43,328 nt of DNA from Flavobacteriaceae bacterium (GCA_013001965.1 JABDLA010000064.1:1-43328); one strand, 5' to 3'. Counted from the first letter of the stretch, positions 1-8,659 are shown. Notes: a model not told the origin generated them from the sequence alone. Numbers and translations: made by a program.

Positions 1-62
1 GTGGCACTCAGCACAAACCCAATACAAAGTAAAATCAAATATGGCCATTTGCACCTATTCAC
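1..62 (-). CDS. N-terminus of an exported protein (partial, runs off left edge)
   Basis: Only the first ~20 codons are in the window. Read from a GTG at 62, the frame gives a short charged start (MNRCK) followed by a hydrophobic stretch (YLILLCIGFVLSA), which looks like a signal peptide or membrane anchor. The GTG overlaps the last codons and TAG stop of the upstream membrane-protein gene, typical of translational coupling. A second frame with an ATG at 48 gives a less convincing peptide with two Cys. In related genomes the gene after RDD/SpoIIM/membrane-protein clusters is often a DUF4129 protein; that identity is inferred from context only. Confidence 0.5.
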   Translation of the reverse strand, partial: MNRCKWPYLILLCIGFVLSA

Positions 63-993
63 CCGATCCTATTTGGTCTATGATACTTTTGGTATTGATA
101 TTTTCATTGTCTTCTTTCAGACTGTAAAATACAATGCCTTGATTCAGAAGCACGATATTATTTAAAAAAGCCCCCAATAAAAATCCTGCAACGAACATGG
201 CTATCATAACAACCGACATCGTCCCTTGAAAATCCTGGGGATTGGTGGCAGTATTGTCAATACCCACAAAAAATTGAACCATTCCGAATACATAAGCGAT
301 AATGGTAATGATATTTTGAAGGAGATAACTCATTAAGAAAAACAGTCCAACACTTCCAACAGCCGCCCAAAATTTTGAAGACATCAGTTTCCAGGAATAA
401 CCATAGCAATCCCAAACGCCTCTTTCATCTTCCAGGTATTCCATAAAGGCCATGATGAAAAATAATGAGAAAGCTCCAATCACCAAAGGCAGTACCATAA
501 TTCCAATAATCGTTATGAATAACACAAATACCAAAAGTCCGAGAACGATCATTAATGGAATGCTAACGAGAATGCTGCTCAGTAAAAAAATGAACAATTT
601 GCCAAGATTTTTTTTATAAGAATCTACAATGGCCTTTGTTCCAAAATCAGTCGTTTCATTGACATTATATAGCTTTAAATAGAGGGCGGGATAAGCATTC
701 ATCAGAACTGTAAAAATCAAAAATACGGTTAAGAATAAGATCATAAGAAGGATGAATAAACCGCCATTTTCATTCATATAGTTCTCTATGCTATTTGGGT
801 CATTTTGAAACATGCCTCCAAATAAAACTTCCGTATATAACTGCATGAAGAAATAACCCAATACCATCAACACCAGGATCAATATGCCATTGACGATAAA
901 GAAATGCTTAAAGAAATGCTTTCCATGCCGTTTGATGAATGCAAATGTATCCTGAAAAAAAGCGCTAAAATCTCGAGACCTATATAACTCCAT
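55..993 (-). CDS. Polytopic inner-membrane protein of the SpoIIM/RDD cluster
   Basis: A 312-residue membrane protein. After an amphipathic N-terminus (about residues 1-30) there are five to six strongly hydrophobic segments, at roughly 33-55, 78-105, 130-150, 155-185, 210-240 and 260-285. No catalytic motif is visible. The gene starts inside the end of the SpoIIM-like gene (14-nt overlap) and its stop overlaps the next gene, so it sits mid-operon. Bacteroidota genomes commonly group an RDD protein, a SpoIIM-like protein and such a membrane protein with DUF4129/MoxR/DUF58 genes. Its role is unknown; a part in a membrane or envelope assembly complex is inference. Confidence 0.75.
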   Translation of the reverse strand: MELYRSRDFSAFFQDTFAFIKRHGKHFFKHFFIVNGILILVLMVLGYFFMQLYTEVLFGGMFQNDPNSIENYMNENGGLFILLMILFLTVFLIFTVLMNAYPALYLKLYNVNETTDFGTKAIVDSYKKNLGKLFIFLLSSILVSIPLMIVLGLLVFVLFITIIGIMVLPLVIGAFSLFFIMAFMEYLEDERGVWDCYGYSWKLMSSKFWAAVGSVGLFFLMSYLLQNIITIIAYVFGMVQFFVGIDNTATNPQDFQGTMSVVMIAMFVAGFLLGAFLNNIVLLNQGIVFYSLKEDNENINTKSIIDQIGSGE

Positions 994-1957
994 GTTCCTT
1001 TTTTAGTTTTTTTGTCAATATATAGGGATAAATCAGATAGTAATATGAAATAATGCTTAATGTAACCAGGATGATCCCAACCGATAACCAATTCGGCATG
1101 CTGTCGCTATAACGTGTAACATAACCTTCAAGGAAACCTGCGGAAAAAGTAAATGGGAATGTACTTATTAAAATTTTGACCCCATCTTTGACTCCCATTT
1201 TAAATGAGGTCAACCTGGAATAGGTCCTGGGAAATAAAATACTCGCGCCTAACATTAATCCTGCAGCAGCTTCTATAACAATTGCAAATATTTCCATGGC
1301 ACCATGGATCCAAATTCCACGTACACTTTCCCAGAAGACGCCTTGCTCGTAAAAGAAATATTGAAACGACCCCAGCATAACCCCATTTTGTAAAAGGACA
1401 TAACCAGTGCCGAAACCACCAAAAACCCCATAAATAAATGATAATATACCAACATATAAATTGTTTAGGGTTATAGCGATGAAGCCACCCCAATTACTAC
1501 CGCTTTTATACACAGCAACAGGATCTCCGTTTTCAATATTTTCCAAGGTCATATTGACGTATTGATCACCCATGATCAGACGTACGAAGGCGTCGTCATT
1601 TGCAGCCGATAAGGCGCCAATGGCAACGAATGTAGCAAACAACAAAAACGCATAAAGGACGTATCGTCTGTATTGATAAACGATCAATGGAACTTCAATT
1701 TTCCAGAAGTGGACAAATCGATTGGTATCCTCACGTTTGGTTTTATAAATTTTTTGAAATGCTTTGGCGGCGAGGTTGTTTAAGTAAAGAATTGTTTTAC
1801 TTTTGGGATAGTATGTTTGAGCGTATGAGAGATCATTGATGAGATGGACATACAAGGAAGCTAGATCGTCGGGTTTTTTTAAGGTTTTTCCAAAAATGGC
1901 CTTTTCAAAATTTAACCATTTTTCCTTGTTTTGTTTAATAAAAGCGACTTCTCTCAT
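980..1957 (-). CDS. Stage II sporulation protein M-like (SpoIIM/DUF95) membrane protein
   Basis: A 325-residue protein starting at the ATG at 1957 (MREVAFIKQN); a TTG two codons upstream is less likely. The first ~100 residues are soluble and basic. They are followed by a TM segment at ~103-120, a periplasmic stretch, and a cluster of TM segments from ~170 to 320. The Gly-rich stretch LSFIYGVFGGFGTGYVLLQNG and the following HGAMEIFAIVIEAAAGLMLG are characteristic of the SpoIIM family. In non-sporulating bacteria these proteins form part of membrane clusters of unknown function. It is divergent from the RDD gene. A TAnnTTTG match on the minus strand (1965-1972) lies only a few bases before the start, so it is a weak promoter candidate. 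Confidence 0.85.
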   Translation of the reverse strand: MREVAFIKQNKEKWLNFEKAIFGKTLKKPDDLASLYVHLINDLSYAQTYYPKSKTILYLNNLAAKAFQKIYKTKREDTNRFVHFWKIEVPLIVYQYRRYVLYAFLLFATFVAIGALSAANDDAFVRLIMGDQYVNMTLENIENGDPVAVYKSGSNWGGFIAITLNNLYVGILSFIYGVFGGFGTGYVLLQNGVMLGSFQYFFYEQGVFWESVRGIWIHGAMEIFAIVIEAAAGLMLGASILFPRTYSRLTSFKMGVKDGVKILISTFPFTFSAGFLEGYVTRYSDSMPNWLSVGIILVTLSIISYYYLIYPYILTKKLKKEHGVI

Positions 1958-2081
1958 AGGCAATCAAAACTACATAATTTTTTTATTCTGATTTTCATTT
2001 AATAGGATAAAAAAATTATAAAGTAGTTTCCCTCTGACAGCTAAAAATAATAATTTTAAATAGAGGAAATTAACGTATGTA

Positions 2082-2828
2082 ATGGTAGAGTTACAAATAA
2101 ACACAACCCAAAATGTGAACATCAATTTCATTGCTGCAAGCGTAGGTGAACGCATCCTCGCATACGGCATTGACTGGATCATTAAAATAGCTTATATCAT
2201 TGTGACCTATCAGATCATGTTCAACCTCATTGGTATGGATGAGGTATTCCGCGATCTCGATGATTGGAGTATCATTGCCGTACTTTTGCTCTTCTATACG
2301 CCTGTAATTTTTTATACGCTCATTTTTGAAACGCTTTTGGACGGACAAACCATTGGGAAGCGCATCATGAAGATCAAAGTGGTTAAAATTGATGGCTATC
2401 AGGCCTCATTAGCCGATTTTGTGGTTCGCTGGTTTTTCAGGATCGTCGATCTTAATATCATGAGCGGTGTCATTGCCATGATCGCAATAGTTACGAGTCC
2501 GAGAAATCAGCGCTTGGGAGATATGACAGCCGGAACCTCGGTGATCACCTTAAAGAATAATGTTAATATCAACCATACTATTTTGGAGGAGATCAAGGAA
2601 GGCTATCAGCCAACCTATCCGAACGTTATTCGCTTAAGCGACAATGACGCCCGTATCATAAAGGATACCTTCAGAATTGCTCGAAAAACCAAAGATTATA
2701 AGACCCTGATCAAACTGCGAAACAAGATCAAGGAAGTGGTAGAGATCAAAGATGTGAAACAAAGCAATGATGTGGAGTTTATCAATACCATCTTAAAAGA
2801 TTACAATTACTATACACAGAATATGTAA
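2082..2828 (+). CDS. RDD family membrane protein
   Basis: A 248-residue protein with the RDD family layout. The N-terminal region carries ASVGERILAYGIDWIIK, the Arg/Asp-containing first TM region. A second TM lies at ~65-90. Then comes the conserved DGQTIGKRIMKIKVV loop and a third TM with RNQRLGDMTAGT. The last ~80 residues are a soluble charged domain. RDD proteins are small membrane proteins often linked to transport or ion stress; the exact role is unknown. The divergent SpoIIM-like gene on the other side of a ~125-bp spacer indicates a shared functional cluster. A strong terminator follows directly. Confidence 0.88.
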   Translation: MVELQINTTQNVNINFIAASVGERILAYGIDWIIKIAYIIVTYQIMFNLIGMDEVFRDLDDWSIIAVLLLFYTPVIFYTLIFETLLDGQTIGKRIMKIKVVKIDGYQASLADFVVRWFFRIVDLNIMSGVIAMIAIVTSPRNQRLGDMTAGTSVITLKNNVNINHTILEEIKEGYQPTYPNVIRLSDNDARIIKDTFRIARKTKDYKTLIKLRNKIKEVVEIKDVKQSNDVEFINTILKDYNYYTQNM

Positions 2829-2830
2829 TA

Positions 2831-2861
2831 AAAAAAGCCACGTAAATGACGTGGCTTTTTT
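2831..2861. terminator. Bidirectional intrinsic terminator
   Basis: A perfect 7-bp stem GCCACGT/ACGTGGC (2837-2843 and 2849-2855) closes a 5-nt loop. It is flanked by A6 on the left and T6 on the right, so it can terminate both the RDD gene (plus strand) and the convergent M3 peptidase gene (minus strand). Confidence 0.9.
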
Positions 2862-2879
2862 AGTTCTAAATCTTTCTAT

Positions 2880-5042
2880 TTACTGTGTTACAGGAAATCC
2901 ACGATCGCGCATTAAAGCTTCGATCTTGGCATCACGCCCTCTAAATAGTCTATAGGCTTCTGCCGGATCCATGGAGTTTCTCGGTGCAAATAAATACTTC
3001 ACCAATTTACCAGCAACCTCTTCATCATAGAATCCGCCCGGAGCTTCCTTAAATGCTTCAGAGGCATCAGAGGTCAACACATCTGCCCACATATAGCCAT
3101 AATAAGCTGTCGCATAGCCTTCACCTGAAAAGACGTGCCCGAAGTGTGGCGTTCTGTGACGCATTGGCAATTCTTTTGGCATCTTTAATTCTGCTAAAGT
3201 TTCGCGTTCGAATTTATCAACGTCGATGTTTTCAGGATCTGCCAAATGCAATTTCATATCGATTAAGGCCGAAGCTAAATATTCAGTAGTTCCGAAGCCT
3301 TGATTAAATGTAGCGGCTTTTTTGATCTTATCAACCAATGATGCGGGGATGGGTTCTCCGGTTTCATGATGTACAAGGAACTGATTGATCACTTCATCAG
3401 TTGATAACCAACGTTCTAATAATTGTGATTGGAATTCGGTATAATCTCTAACCCCGCCATTTAGGGTAGGGTAGCGAACTTCCGAAGAGAAGAAATGCAA
3501 GGCATGCCCAAATTCATGGAAAAAGGTAGTCGCATCATCCCAACTTACAAGAACGGCTTCACCGGGAGCCGGTTTAACGAAATTGGAATTGTTGGAGGCC
3601 AAAACAGTCTCTTTACCATCAAAAGTGGTATGACTTCTATAGGTTGTTGCCCATGCACCGGATCGTTTGCCCGGACGTGCATAAGGATCGAGATACCATA
3701 GCCCGATGTGATCACCCGAATCTTTATCGGTGACCTCCCATACATTCACGTCTTCATGAAAAACCGGAACACTGCCTTCAGGAACAGGCTCGAAATTATA
3801 ATTAAATAATCGTCCTGCTACGTAAAACATAGCATCGGTTAATTTATCAAGCTGAAGATATTGTTTGACTTCATCGGAATCGAGATCATATTTTGCCTGT
3901 CGCACTTTTTCGGCATAATAGCGATAATCCCAAGGTTCAATCGTAATATTATCACCTGCTGCATCGGCAACTGCCTGCATGTCGGCAACTTCTTCAGCGA
4001 CACGCGCTATGGCTGCAGGCCAAACGGCTTCCATCAATGCCATAGCATTTTCAGGATTTTTTGCCATACGGTCCTGAAGACGCCATTCGGCATAGTTCTT
4101 ATGACCCAAAAGTTCAACGCGTTCACGTCGCAATTTTAAGATCTGTGCAATGATCTCATTGTTGTCATATTCATCACCATTATCACCTCTTGAATAGTAA
4201 TTTGACCATACTTGTTTACGCAAATCACGCTCGGTTGAATAGGTCAGGAACGGATCCATGGAAGAGCGCGTATTGGTAACGGCATACTTTCCGGCCTGCC
4301 CATTATCTTCTGCGATCTTTGCCGCCGATTTTATATAGCCTTCAGAAAGTCCGCCCAATTGATCTTCAGTCAGGTAAGTAATATAGTTTTCCTCGTCATG
4401 AAGGACGTTGTTTGAGAAATTGGTATACAAGGAAGATAACTCTTTATTAATAGCGGCATAACGCTCTTTTTTCTCTGCTTCCAGTTCGGCTCCATTCATT
4501 GCGAATCCTTTGTAAGTCAAATCAAGGACGCGCATTTGATCGTCATCAAGCGGATTTTCCTGAGCATTATCGTATACGGTTTTAATGCGATTGAACAGCT
4601 TTTCGTTTTGACTGATTTTCGATTGAAATTCTGAAAATTTAGGAGCTAATTTACCTTGGATCTCTCTGAATTCAGGAGAAGACATATTGGCGCTTAAAAT
4701 ACCATAATAGCTAAAGAAATTACCTAACTCCTTACCGGCACGTTCCATTTCTTCAATGGTATTTGCGAAAGTTGGAGCTTCCGAATTATTGGCAATTGCA
4801 TCGATTTCAGCCAAATTCATTTCCATACCTTTTTCGGCTGCTTCCATCACATCTTCAACTTTCATTTTATCAAAGGCGGGTACACCGCCATATGGACCGG
4901 TATAATCTTTTAATAACACGTTATCTATCATAGCAGTTGTGTCTGAATCTTTGGTCTCAGCATCTTTTTTGCAACTGTTAACAGTGACAAACAAAGACAA
5001 ACTCAGAACCATTAAAATCTTAAAAAATGGTTTTGTAATCAT
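2880..5042 (-). CDS. dcp: M3 family metallopeptidase lipoprotein (Dcp-like peptidyl-dipeptidase)
   Basis: A 720-residue zinc peptidase of the M3 (thimet oligopeptidase/Dcp) family. The zinc motif HEFGHALHFF is near residue 508, with downstream family signatures GYATAYYGYMWADVL and YEFQSQLLERW-like sequence. The N-terminus is a lipoprotein signal (FFKILMVLSLSLFVTVNSC), with the lipobox Cys near residue 24, so it is probably anchored on the periplasmic side or at the outer membrane. E. coli Dcp has no lipobox. Family members remove dipeptides from the C-terminus of oligopeptides, which here suggests periplasmic peptide scavenging. Length is normal for the family. It is monocistronic, with a terminator at its 3' side. 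Confidence 0.92.
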   Translation of the reverse strand: MITKPFFKILMVLSLSLFVTVNSCKKDAETKDSDTTAMIDNVLLKDYTGPYGGVPAFDKMKVEDVMEAAEKGMEMNLAEIDAIANNSEAPTFANTIEEMERAGKELGNFFSYYGILSANMSSPEFREIQGKLAPKFSEFQSKISQNEKLFNRIKTVYDNAQENPLDDDQMRVLDLTYKGFAMNGAELEAEKKERYAAINKELSSLYTNFSNNVLHDEENYITYLTEDQLGGLSEGYIKSAAKIAEDNGQAGKYAVTNTRSSMDPFLTYSTERDLRKQVWSNYYSRGDNGDEYDNNEIIAQILKLRRERVELLGHKNYAEWRLQDRMAKNPENAMALMEAVWPAAIARVAEEVADMQAVADAAGDNITIEPWDYRYYAEKVRQAKYDLDSDEVKQYLQLDKLTDAMFYVAGRLFNYNFEPVPEGSVPVFHEDVNVWEVTDKDSGDHIGLWYLDPYARPGKRSGAWATTYRSHTTFDGKETVLASNNSNFVKPAPGEAVLVSWDDATTFFHEFGHALHFFSSEVRYPTLNGGVRDYTEFQSQLLERWLSTDEVINQFLVHHETGEPIPASLVDKIKKAATFNQGFGTTEYLASALIDMKLHLADPENIDVDKFERETLAELKMPKELPMRHRTPHFGHVFSGEGYATAYYGYMWADVLTSDASEAFKEAPGGFYDEEVAGKLVKYLFAPRNSMDPAEAYRLFRGRDAKIEALMRDRGFPVTQ

Positions 5043-5144
5043 TAGATCGGTTTTTGAATTTTATTTTAATATTTAATCGTGAAAATCTGAGGAACTGCAA
5101 GGTATTAAAAATAGCATTTTGAAACTGTTAAAAACCTCTTATTT

Positions 5145-5849
5145 TTATTTGATGATCTCCACCTTTTGAATATATATGTTTTTTAAGGGCCAGTCGGCAT
5201 TATCGGTTTCAACGGCTGCAATTTTATCAACGACACTCATGCCTCTTATCACCTTACCGAAAATGGTATAATCGCCGTCAAGACGATATTCACCACGCGG
5301 GTTTTGAATAATAAAAAATTCGTAAGGTGAAGCTAATTTATGCGGGTTGTCAATGTCACTACTTGGCATTGAAATCGTTCCACGATGATGTCTGTATCCT
5401 CGTTTTGTATCCTTGGGTAGCAGGTATTTTCCAATTTTTCGACGTTTGCGTTTCACTTTTGGATCATCGGTATTTCCGGCCTGAATCATAAAATTATTGA
5501 TCACCCTGTAAAATTGGGTGTTATCAAAATAGCCTTGTTTGGTTAAAAAAATAAAATTTGCGCGATGAAATTTGGTCTTTGGATAGAGCAATATATCAAT
5601 CTCCCCGTAATCGGTGGTTAGCCGAACCTTGTTCTCAGGATTGACTTTTTCGTATTCTAAAAAGAAATCCATGGCATTTTTTTCGGTAAGCAGAGGGAAT
5701 TCCCGTTCTTCCTTTTTTATGGTGTCCGTTTGTTGGATAGTCTCCTTTTCGGTGGAAGTTTCAACTGCTTTGGGCGTTGTTATTGTAGAAGATTTTTTAT
5801 CTTCACAAGACATTAACAATAGGATCAAACTATAAAGCACATATCGCAT
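5145..5849 (-). CDS. Cyclophilin-type peptidyl-prolyl isomerase lipoprotein
   Basis: A 234-residue protein. The start was set at the ATG at 5849 because it gives a clean lipoprotein signal (MRYVLYSLILLLMSC); the frame stays open a further 24 codons upstream. The cyclophilin fold runs from ~residue 75 to the end. It begins with KVRLTTDYGEIDILLYP, then HRANFIFLTKQGYFD, the active-site stretch FYRVINNFMIQAGN, and YTIFGKVIRGMSVVDKI. It carries a basic insert (KVKRKRRKIGKYLLPKDTK) between the core strands. It catalyses cis-trans isomerisation of Xaa-Pro bonds in exported proteins. Its start codon is only 2 bp from the divergent Nudix gene's start. Confidence 0.9.
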   Translation of the reverse strand: MRYVLYSLILLLMSCEDKKSSTITTPKAVETSTEKETIQQTDTIKKEEREFPLLTEKNAMDFFLEYEKVNPENKVRLTTDYGEIDILLYPKTKFHRANFIFLTKQGYFDNTQFYRVINNFMIQAGNTDDPKVKRKRRKIGKYLLPKDTKRGYRHHRGTISMPSSDIDNPHKLASPYEFFIIQNPRGEYRLDGDYTIFGKVIRGMSVVDKIAAVETDNADWPLKNIYIQKVEIIK

Positions 5850-5851
5850 AA

Positions 5852-6493
5852 ATGGAATTTGGATATTTTTTAGATTCAATATCAAAAATAAAAAATATAC
5901 CTCTACCAGCCGAAGCTTCACAATTTAAAATGTCACCGCCTTTCAGAACCGAACTCTTAGAGCGTTATAAGGATGAAATGACATTTGCCAAGCGGGCAGG
6001 AGTGTTGGCTTTGTTTTACCCTGATGTTAAGCAACGAACCCGAATTGTTCTCATTTTGCGGAAAACCTATAAAGGCGTTCATTCGGCGCAAATTGGATTT
6101 CCCGGTGGAAAAATTGAACCTGAGGACGATGATCTAAAAATGACAGCCATTCGCGAAACCTACGAAGAGGTTGGCGTTAATATGGAACATATTGAGGTCT
6201 TAAAGGAATTAACCGAAGTATATATACCACCGAGCAATTTTTATGTACAACCCTTTTTTGGTATCAGTAAAAAAACTCCGGTATTCAAAAAACAGGATGA
6301 CGAGGTCGAAGACATCATTGAAGTATTATTAGACCATCTTCTTGATGAAGAGACGATTACAACACGACTGGTGCCTACAAACTACAACATCGAAGTTGAA
6401 GTACCGGCTTTTCAACTTAATGGTCATATCGTATGGGGTGCCACCGCAATGATGCTTAGCGAAATTAAAGACTTGTTAAAACTCACCATCTAA
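5852..6493 (+). CDS. Nudix hydrolase, probable coenzyme A pyrophosphatase (NudL/UPF0035 type)
   Basis: A 213-residue Nudix enzyme. The Nudix box spans FPGGKIEPEDDD and AIRETYEEVG (about residues 85-110). It is preceded by VLILRKTYKGVHSAQIGFPGG, which matches the CoA-pyrophosphatase subfamily signature in position. These enzymes split CoA and its derivatives into phosphopantetheine and 3',5'-ADP. The early start at 5852 was kept because the N-terminal helix preceding AEASQFKMSPPFR is typical of flavobacterial homologues. A later Met (5930) would give more room for a promoter but would remove that helix. Substrate assignment is by family, not proven. Confidence 0.85.
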   Translation: MEFGYFLDSISKIKNIPLPAEASQFKMSPPFRTELLERYKDEMTFAKRAGVLALFYPDVKQRTRIVLILRKTYKGVHSAQIGFPGGKIEPEDDDLKMTAIRETYEEVGVNMEHIEVLKELTEVYIPPSNFYVQPFFGISKKTPVFKKQDDEVEDIIEVLLDHLLDEETITTRLVPTNYNIEVEVPAFQLNGHIVWGATAMMLSEIKDLLKLTI

Positions 6494-6550
6494 TATTCTA
6501 GTTTTTTTACATTTGTCAGAACTAACTAACTATCTTCTAAATAAAAATTA

Positions 6551-7348
6551 ATGGGTTTATTCAAAAAAAATCCCTTTGGGCACTATTTGTTTTTAAAAAA
6601 GTGGTTGATCAGAATACTCGGCCTGTTAACACATAGAAGATTCCGTGGTTTCAACGAATTGACGATTGAAGGCTCGGAGGTTATAAAAAATCTTCCGGAT
6701 ACTAATGTTTTATTTATTTCCAATCATCAAACCTATTTTGCGGATGTCGTCGCTATGTTTCATGTCTTTAACGCAAGTTTAAATGGTCGCGTTGATACAA
6801 TCAAAAATGTTGGTTATTTATGGCAGCCAAAACTCAATATTTATTATGTGGCTGCTAAAGAAACCATGAAATCGGGTTGGTTGCCAAAAATCCTGGCCTA
6901 TGTAGGATCTATAAGTATTGAGCGTACCTGGCGTTCGAAAGGGGAGAACGTAAATCGCCAGGTAAAAATGAGTGATATATCCAATATCAGAAAAGCCTTG
7001 GATGATGGTTGGGTGATCACTTTTCCGCAGGGGACAACCACGCCCTTTAAGCCAATCAGAAAGGGAACAGCTCATATCATCAAACATTATAAACCCATTG
7101 TGATACCAATAGTCATCGATGGTTTCAGACGCGCTTATGATAAAAAAGGGCTTCGGGTTAAAAAGAAAAATATATTGCAGTCTATTGAGATCAAACAGCC
7201 CTTGGAAATAGATTATGAAAACGAATCCATCGAAGAGATCGTTGAGAAAATTGAATATGCCATTGAACAGCACTCTTCATTTCTGAAGGTGATTCCACAG
7301 GAAGAATTGATGGCCCTTGAAGAGCTCAACAAGCAGCGTGAGTGGTAA
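6551..7348 (+). CDS. Lysophospholipid/1-acylglycerol-phosphate acyltransferase-like protein (PlsC family)
   Basis: A 265-residue member of the PlsC acyltransferase family. Block I reads NHQTYFAD (residues 58-65), with five residues between His and Asp instead of the canonical four. Block III reads FPQGTTTPFK instead of FPEGT(R/S). The middle contains SISIERTWRSKG and the end VIPIVIDGFRRAY, as in the family. The basic N-terminus and short hydrophobic segment (residues 12-27) suggest membrane attachment. It probably acylates a lysolipid, but the altered blocks leave the acceptor uncertain. It follows the Nudix gene by 57 bp on the same strand, and its stop codon directly abuts the stop of the convergent small gene. 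Confidence 0.8.
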   Translation: MGLFKKNPFGHYLFLKKWLIRILGLLTHRRFRGFNELTIEGSEVIKNLPDTNVLFISNHQTYFADVVAMFHVFNASLNGRVDTIKNVGYLWQPKLNIYYVAAKETMKSGWLPKILAYVGSISIERTWRSKGENVNRQVKMSDISNIRKALDDGWVITFPQGTTTPFKPIRKGTAHIIKHYKPIVIPIVIDGFRRAYDKKGLRVKKKNILQSIEIKQPLEIDYENESIEEIVEKIEYAIEQHSSFLKVIPQEELMALEELNKQREW

Positions 7349-7519
7349 CTAAAAGGTTTTGTTATGATCGCCTTCACCGGCTCGTCTGCCATTTGCAAAA
7401 AGCGCATATAAAACTAAAACGATTCCCACCAGCCAAAAGAAATTATGCCAGTTGAATGCGCCGGCGACTAAAATAAGAATGATCCCGGCAATGAAATGTT
7501 CTTTGTGTACTATTTCCAT
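7349..7519 (-). CDS. Small membrane protein (56 aa) in the sigma-factor operon
   Basis: A 56-codon reading frame on the minus strand. It starts MEIVHKEHFIAGIILILV, has two hydrophobic segments (about residues 9-22 and 25-43) and ends in a charged, soluble tail (ANGRRAGEGDHNKTF). Its ATG shares one base with the TAA of the upstream membrane-protein gene (TAATG), which strongly suggests translational coupling. I do not recognise a named family. It is most likely the third gene of the ECF sigma/membrane-protein operon. The stop abuts the stop of the convergent acyltransferase gene with no bases between. Confidence 0.72.
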   Translation of the reverse strand: MEIVHKEHFIAGIILILVAGAFNWHNFFWLVGIVLVLYALFANGRRAGEGDHNKTF

Positions 7520-8160
7520 TATGCTTCCAGTTTTTTGAGTTCTTTATAATTACGATTAAGTCGTTTCAATAAAATACCATAGATCAGGTAATAAAAGATA
7601 AGAATAAGCCCGATGGCAAGCCCCAATGCAATTAAAGTGGCTAAAATTGTCTTAGCATACAACAGGAATAACTCACCATTAGCTGAGGCTTCATCTATTA
7701 TTGAGGCAAAATCATCATCTCTTTTAAACAGGATACCTAAAGCAACGAAAGTACTAATGAATAAATAGATCAAATTGAAGGCGACATATTGCTTTACGGT
7801 TCGCCTGGTCTTAAGAATTTTCTCCATTAGCTTTTTGGCGCTGTCTGTTGCAGATATCGATCTGTAATTCTTATAAAAAAGGTAAAAGAAATACGCTAAG
7901 ATCACATAACCAATAATGCTTAAAGGGATAAGGATATTTTCGGCATTATATTCTTTAAACTTAAGAATTGATTCAGAATCCTTGAAAGCAAAGGAAATAA
8001 AGGTCCAGAAGGCAAACTCCAACAGACTTATAATAAATATCCACTTTACGATTGAAGATGATTTTTTTAAGATCATTTTATAGATCTCATTATAGGTCAA
8101 CTTCGGATATCTATCATCCTGTTTTTGCCAATCTCTTTTTAATAATTCTAATTCATCCAT
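7519..8160 (-). CDS. Four-TM membrane protein downstream of ECF sigma factor
   Basis: A 213-residue protein. A soluble N-terminal segment (MDELELLKRDWQKQDDRYPKL) is followed by TM segments at about 37-58, 74-95, 120-145 and 165-195. It begins 4 bp after the sigma factor stop, a position typical of anti-sigma factors, but no zinc-binding anti-sigma motif is present. Homologues in Flavobacteriia regularly follow this sigma factor and are often mislabelled as beta-carotene monooxygenase. I infer a regulatory or membrane-stress role for the pair, possibly with the N-terminal tail contacting sigma. The function is not established. Confidence 0.78.
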   Translation of the reverse strand: MDELELLKRDWQKQDDRYPKLTYNEIYKMILKKSSSIVKWIFIISLLEFAFWTFISFAFKDSESILKFKEYNAENILIPLSIIGYVILAYFFYLFYKNYRSISATDSAKKLMEKILKTRRTVKQYVAFNLIYLFISTFVALGILFKRDDDFASIIDEASANGELFLLYAKTILATLIALGLAIGLILIFYYLIYGILLKRLNRNYKELKKLEA

Positions 8161-8164
8161 CCTC

Positions 8165-8659
8165 CTACGGATTTAAAATGGTTCTTAATTTTGTTTTTAC
8201 ACGGTTCATTTTGACCCGCGCATTAACCTCACTAATCCCCATAGTTTCACTAATTTCTTTATAGTTCTTGTCTTCCAAATACAGAAATACAAGCGCTTTT
8301 TCAATATCATTCAGCTCCTGAACAGCACTATAAAGAAGCTTTAATTGTTGTTCTTCAGTATCGTCATAGGCCTCGGCTGAGATCTTAAATTGAACGTCCT
8401 CAAACTCTTGGGTGTTAACACGTCTTTTATTCTTTCTATACAGCGTTATAGCTGTATTCAGCCCAACACGATACATCCAGGTACTGAATTTAGCATCACC
8501 TCGAAACTTAGGATATGCCTTCCATAACTGGATGGTGATCTCCTGGAACAGATCGTTATGTGCATCTTGATTATTCGTATATAATCGACATACCTTATGA
8601 ACGATGTTCTGGTGTTTTTCCAGCAACTCAACGAAACTATGTTCCAGTTCTTTATTCAA
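8165..8659 (-). CDS. ECF-type RNA polymerase sigma factor (sigma-70 family)
   Basis: A 164-residue protein with both ECF domains. Region 2 is at about residues 15-85 and includes DLFQEITIQLWKAYPKFRG and FSTWMYRVGLNTAI. Region 4 is at about 105-160 and includes LVFLYLEDKNYKEISETMGI, followed by the recognition helix ARVKMNRVKTKLR. It directs RNA polymerase to a set of envelope- or stress-related promoters. It leads an operon with the membrane protein and the 56-aa peptide, so their products probably control its activity. Its own promoter was not identified in the 71-bp spacer. Confidence 0.93.
   Translation of the reverse strand: MNKELEHSFVELLEKHQNIVHKVCRLYTNNQDAHNDLFQEITIQLWKAYPKFRGDAKFSTWMYRVGLNTAITLYRKNKRRVNTQEFEDVQFKISAEAYDDTEEQQLKLLYSAVQELNDIEKALVFLYLEDKNYKEISETMGISEVNARVKMNRVKTKLRTILNP

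Noticed and set aside
1965-1972. TAGTTTTG on the minus strand as a -7 element for the SpoIIM-like gene.
   Set aside because: It matches TAnnTTTG but lies only 8 bp before the start codon and has no -33 element, so a chance match in AT-rich DNA is likely.
6818-7273. A 151-codon open frame on the minus strand opposite the acyltransferase gene.
   Set aside because: The plus-strand frame carries all conserved acyltransferase blocks; the opposite frame has no recognisable domain and is a shadow.
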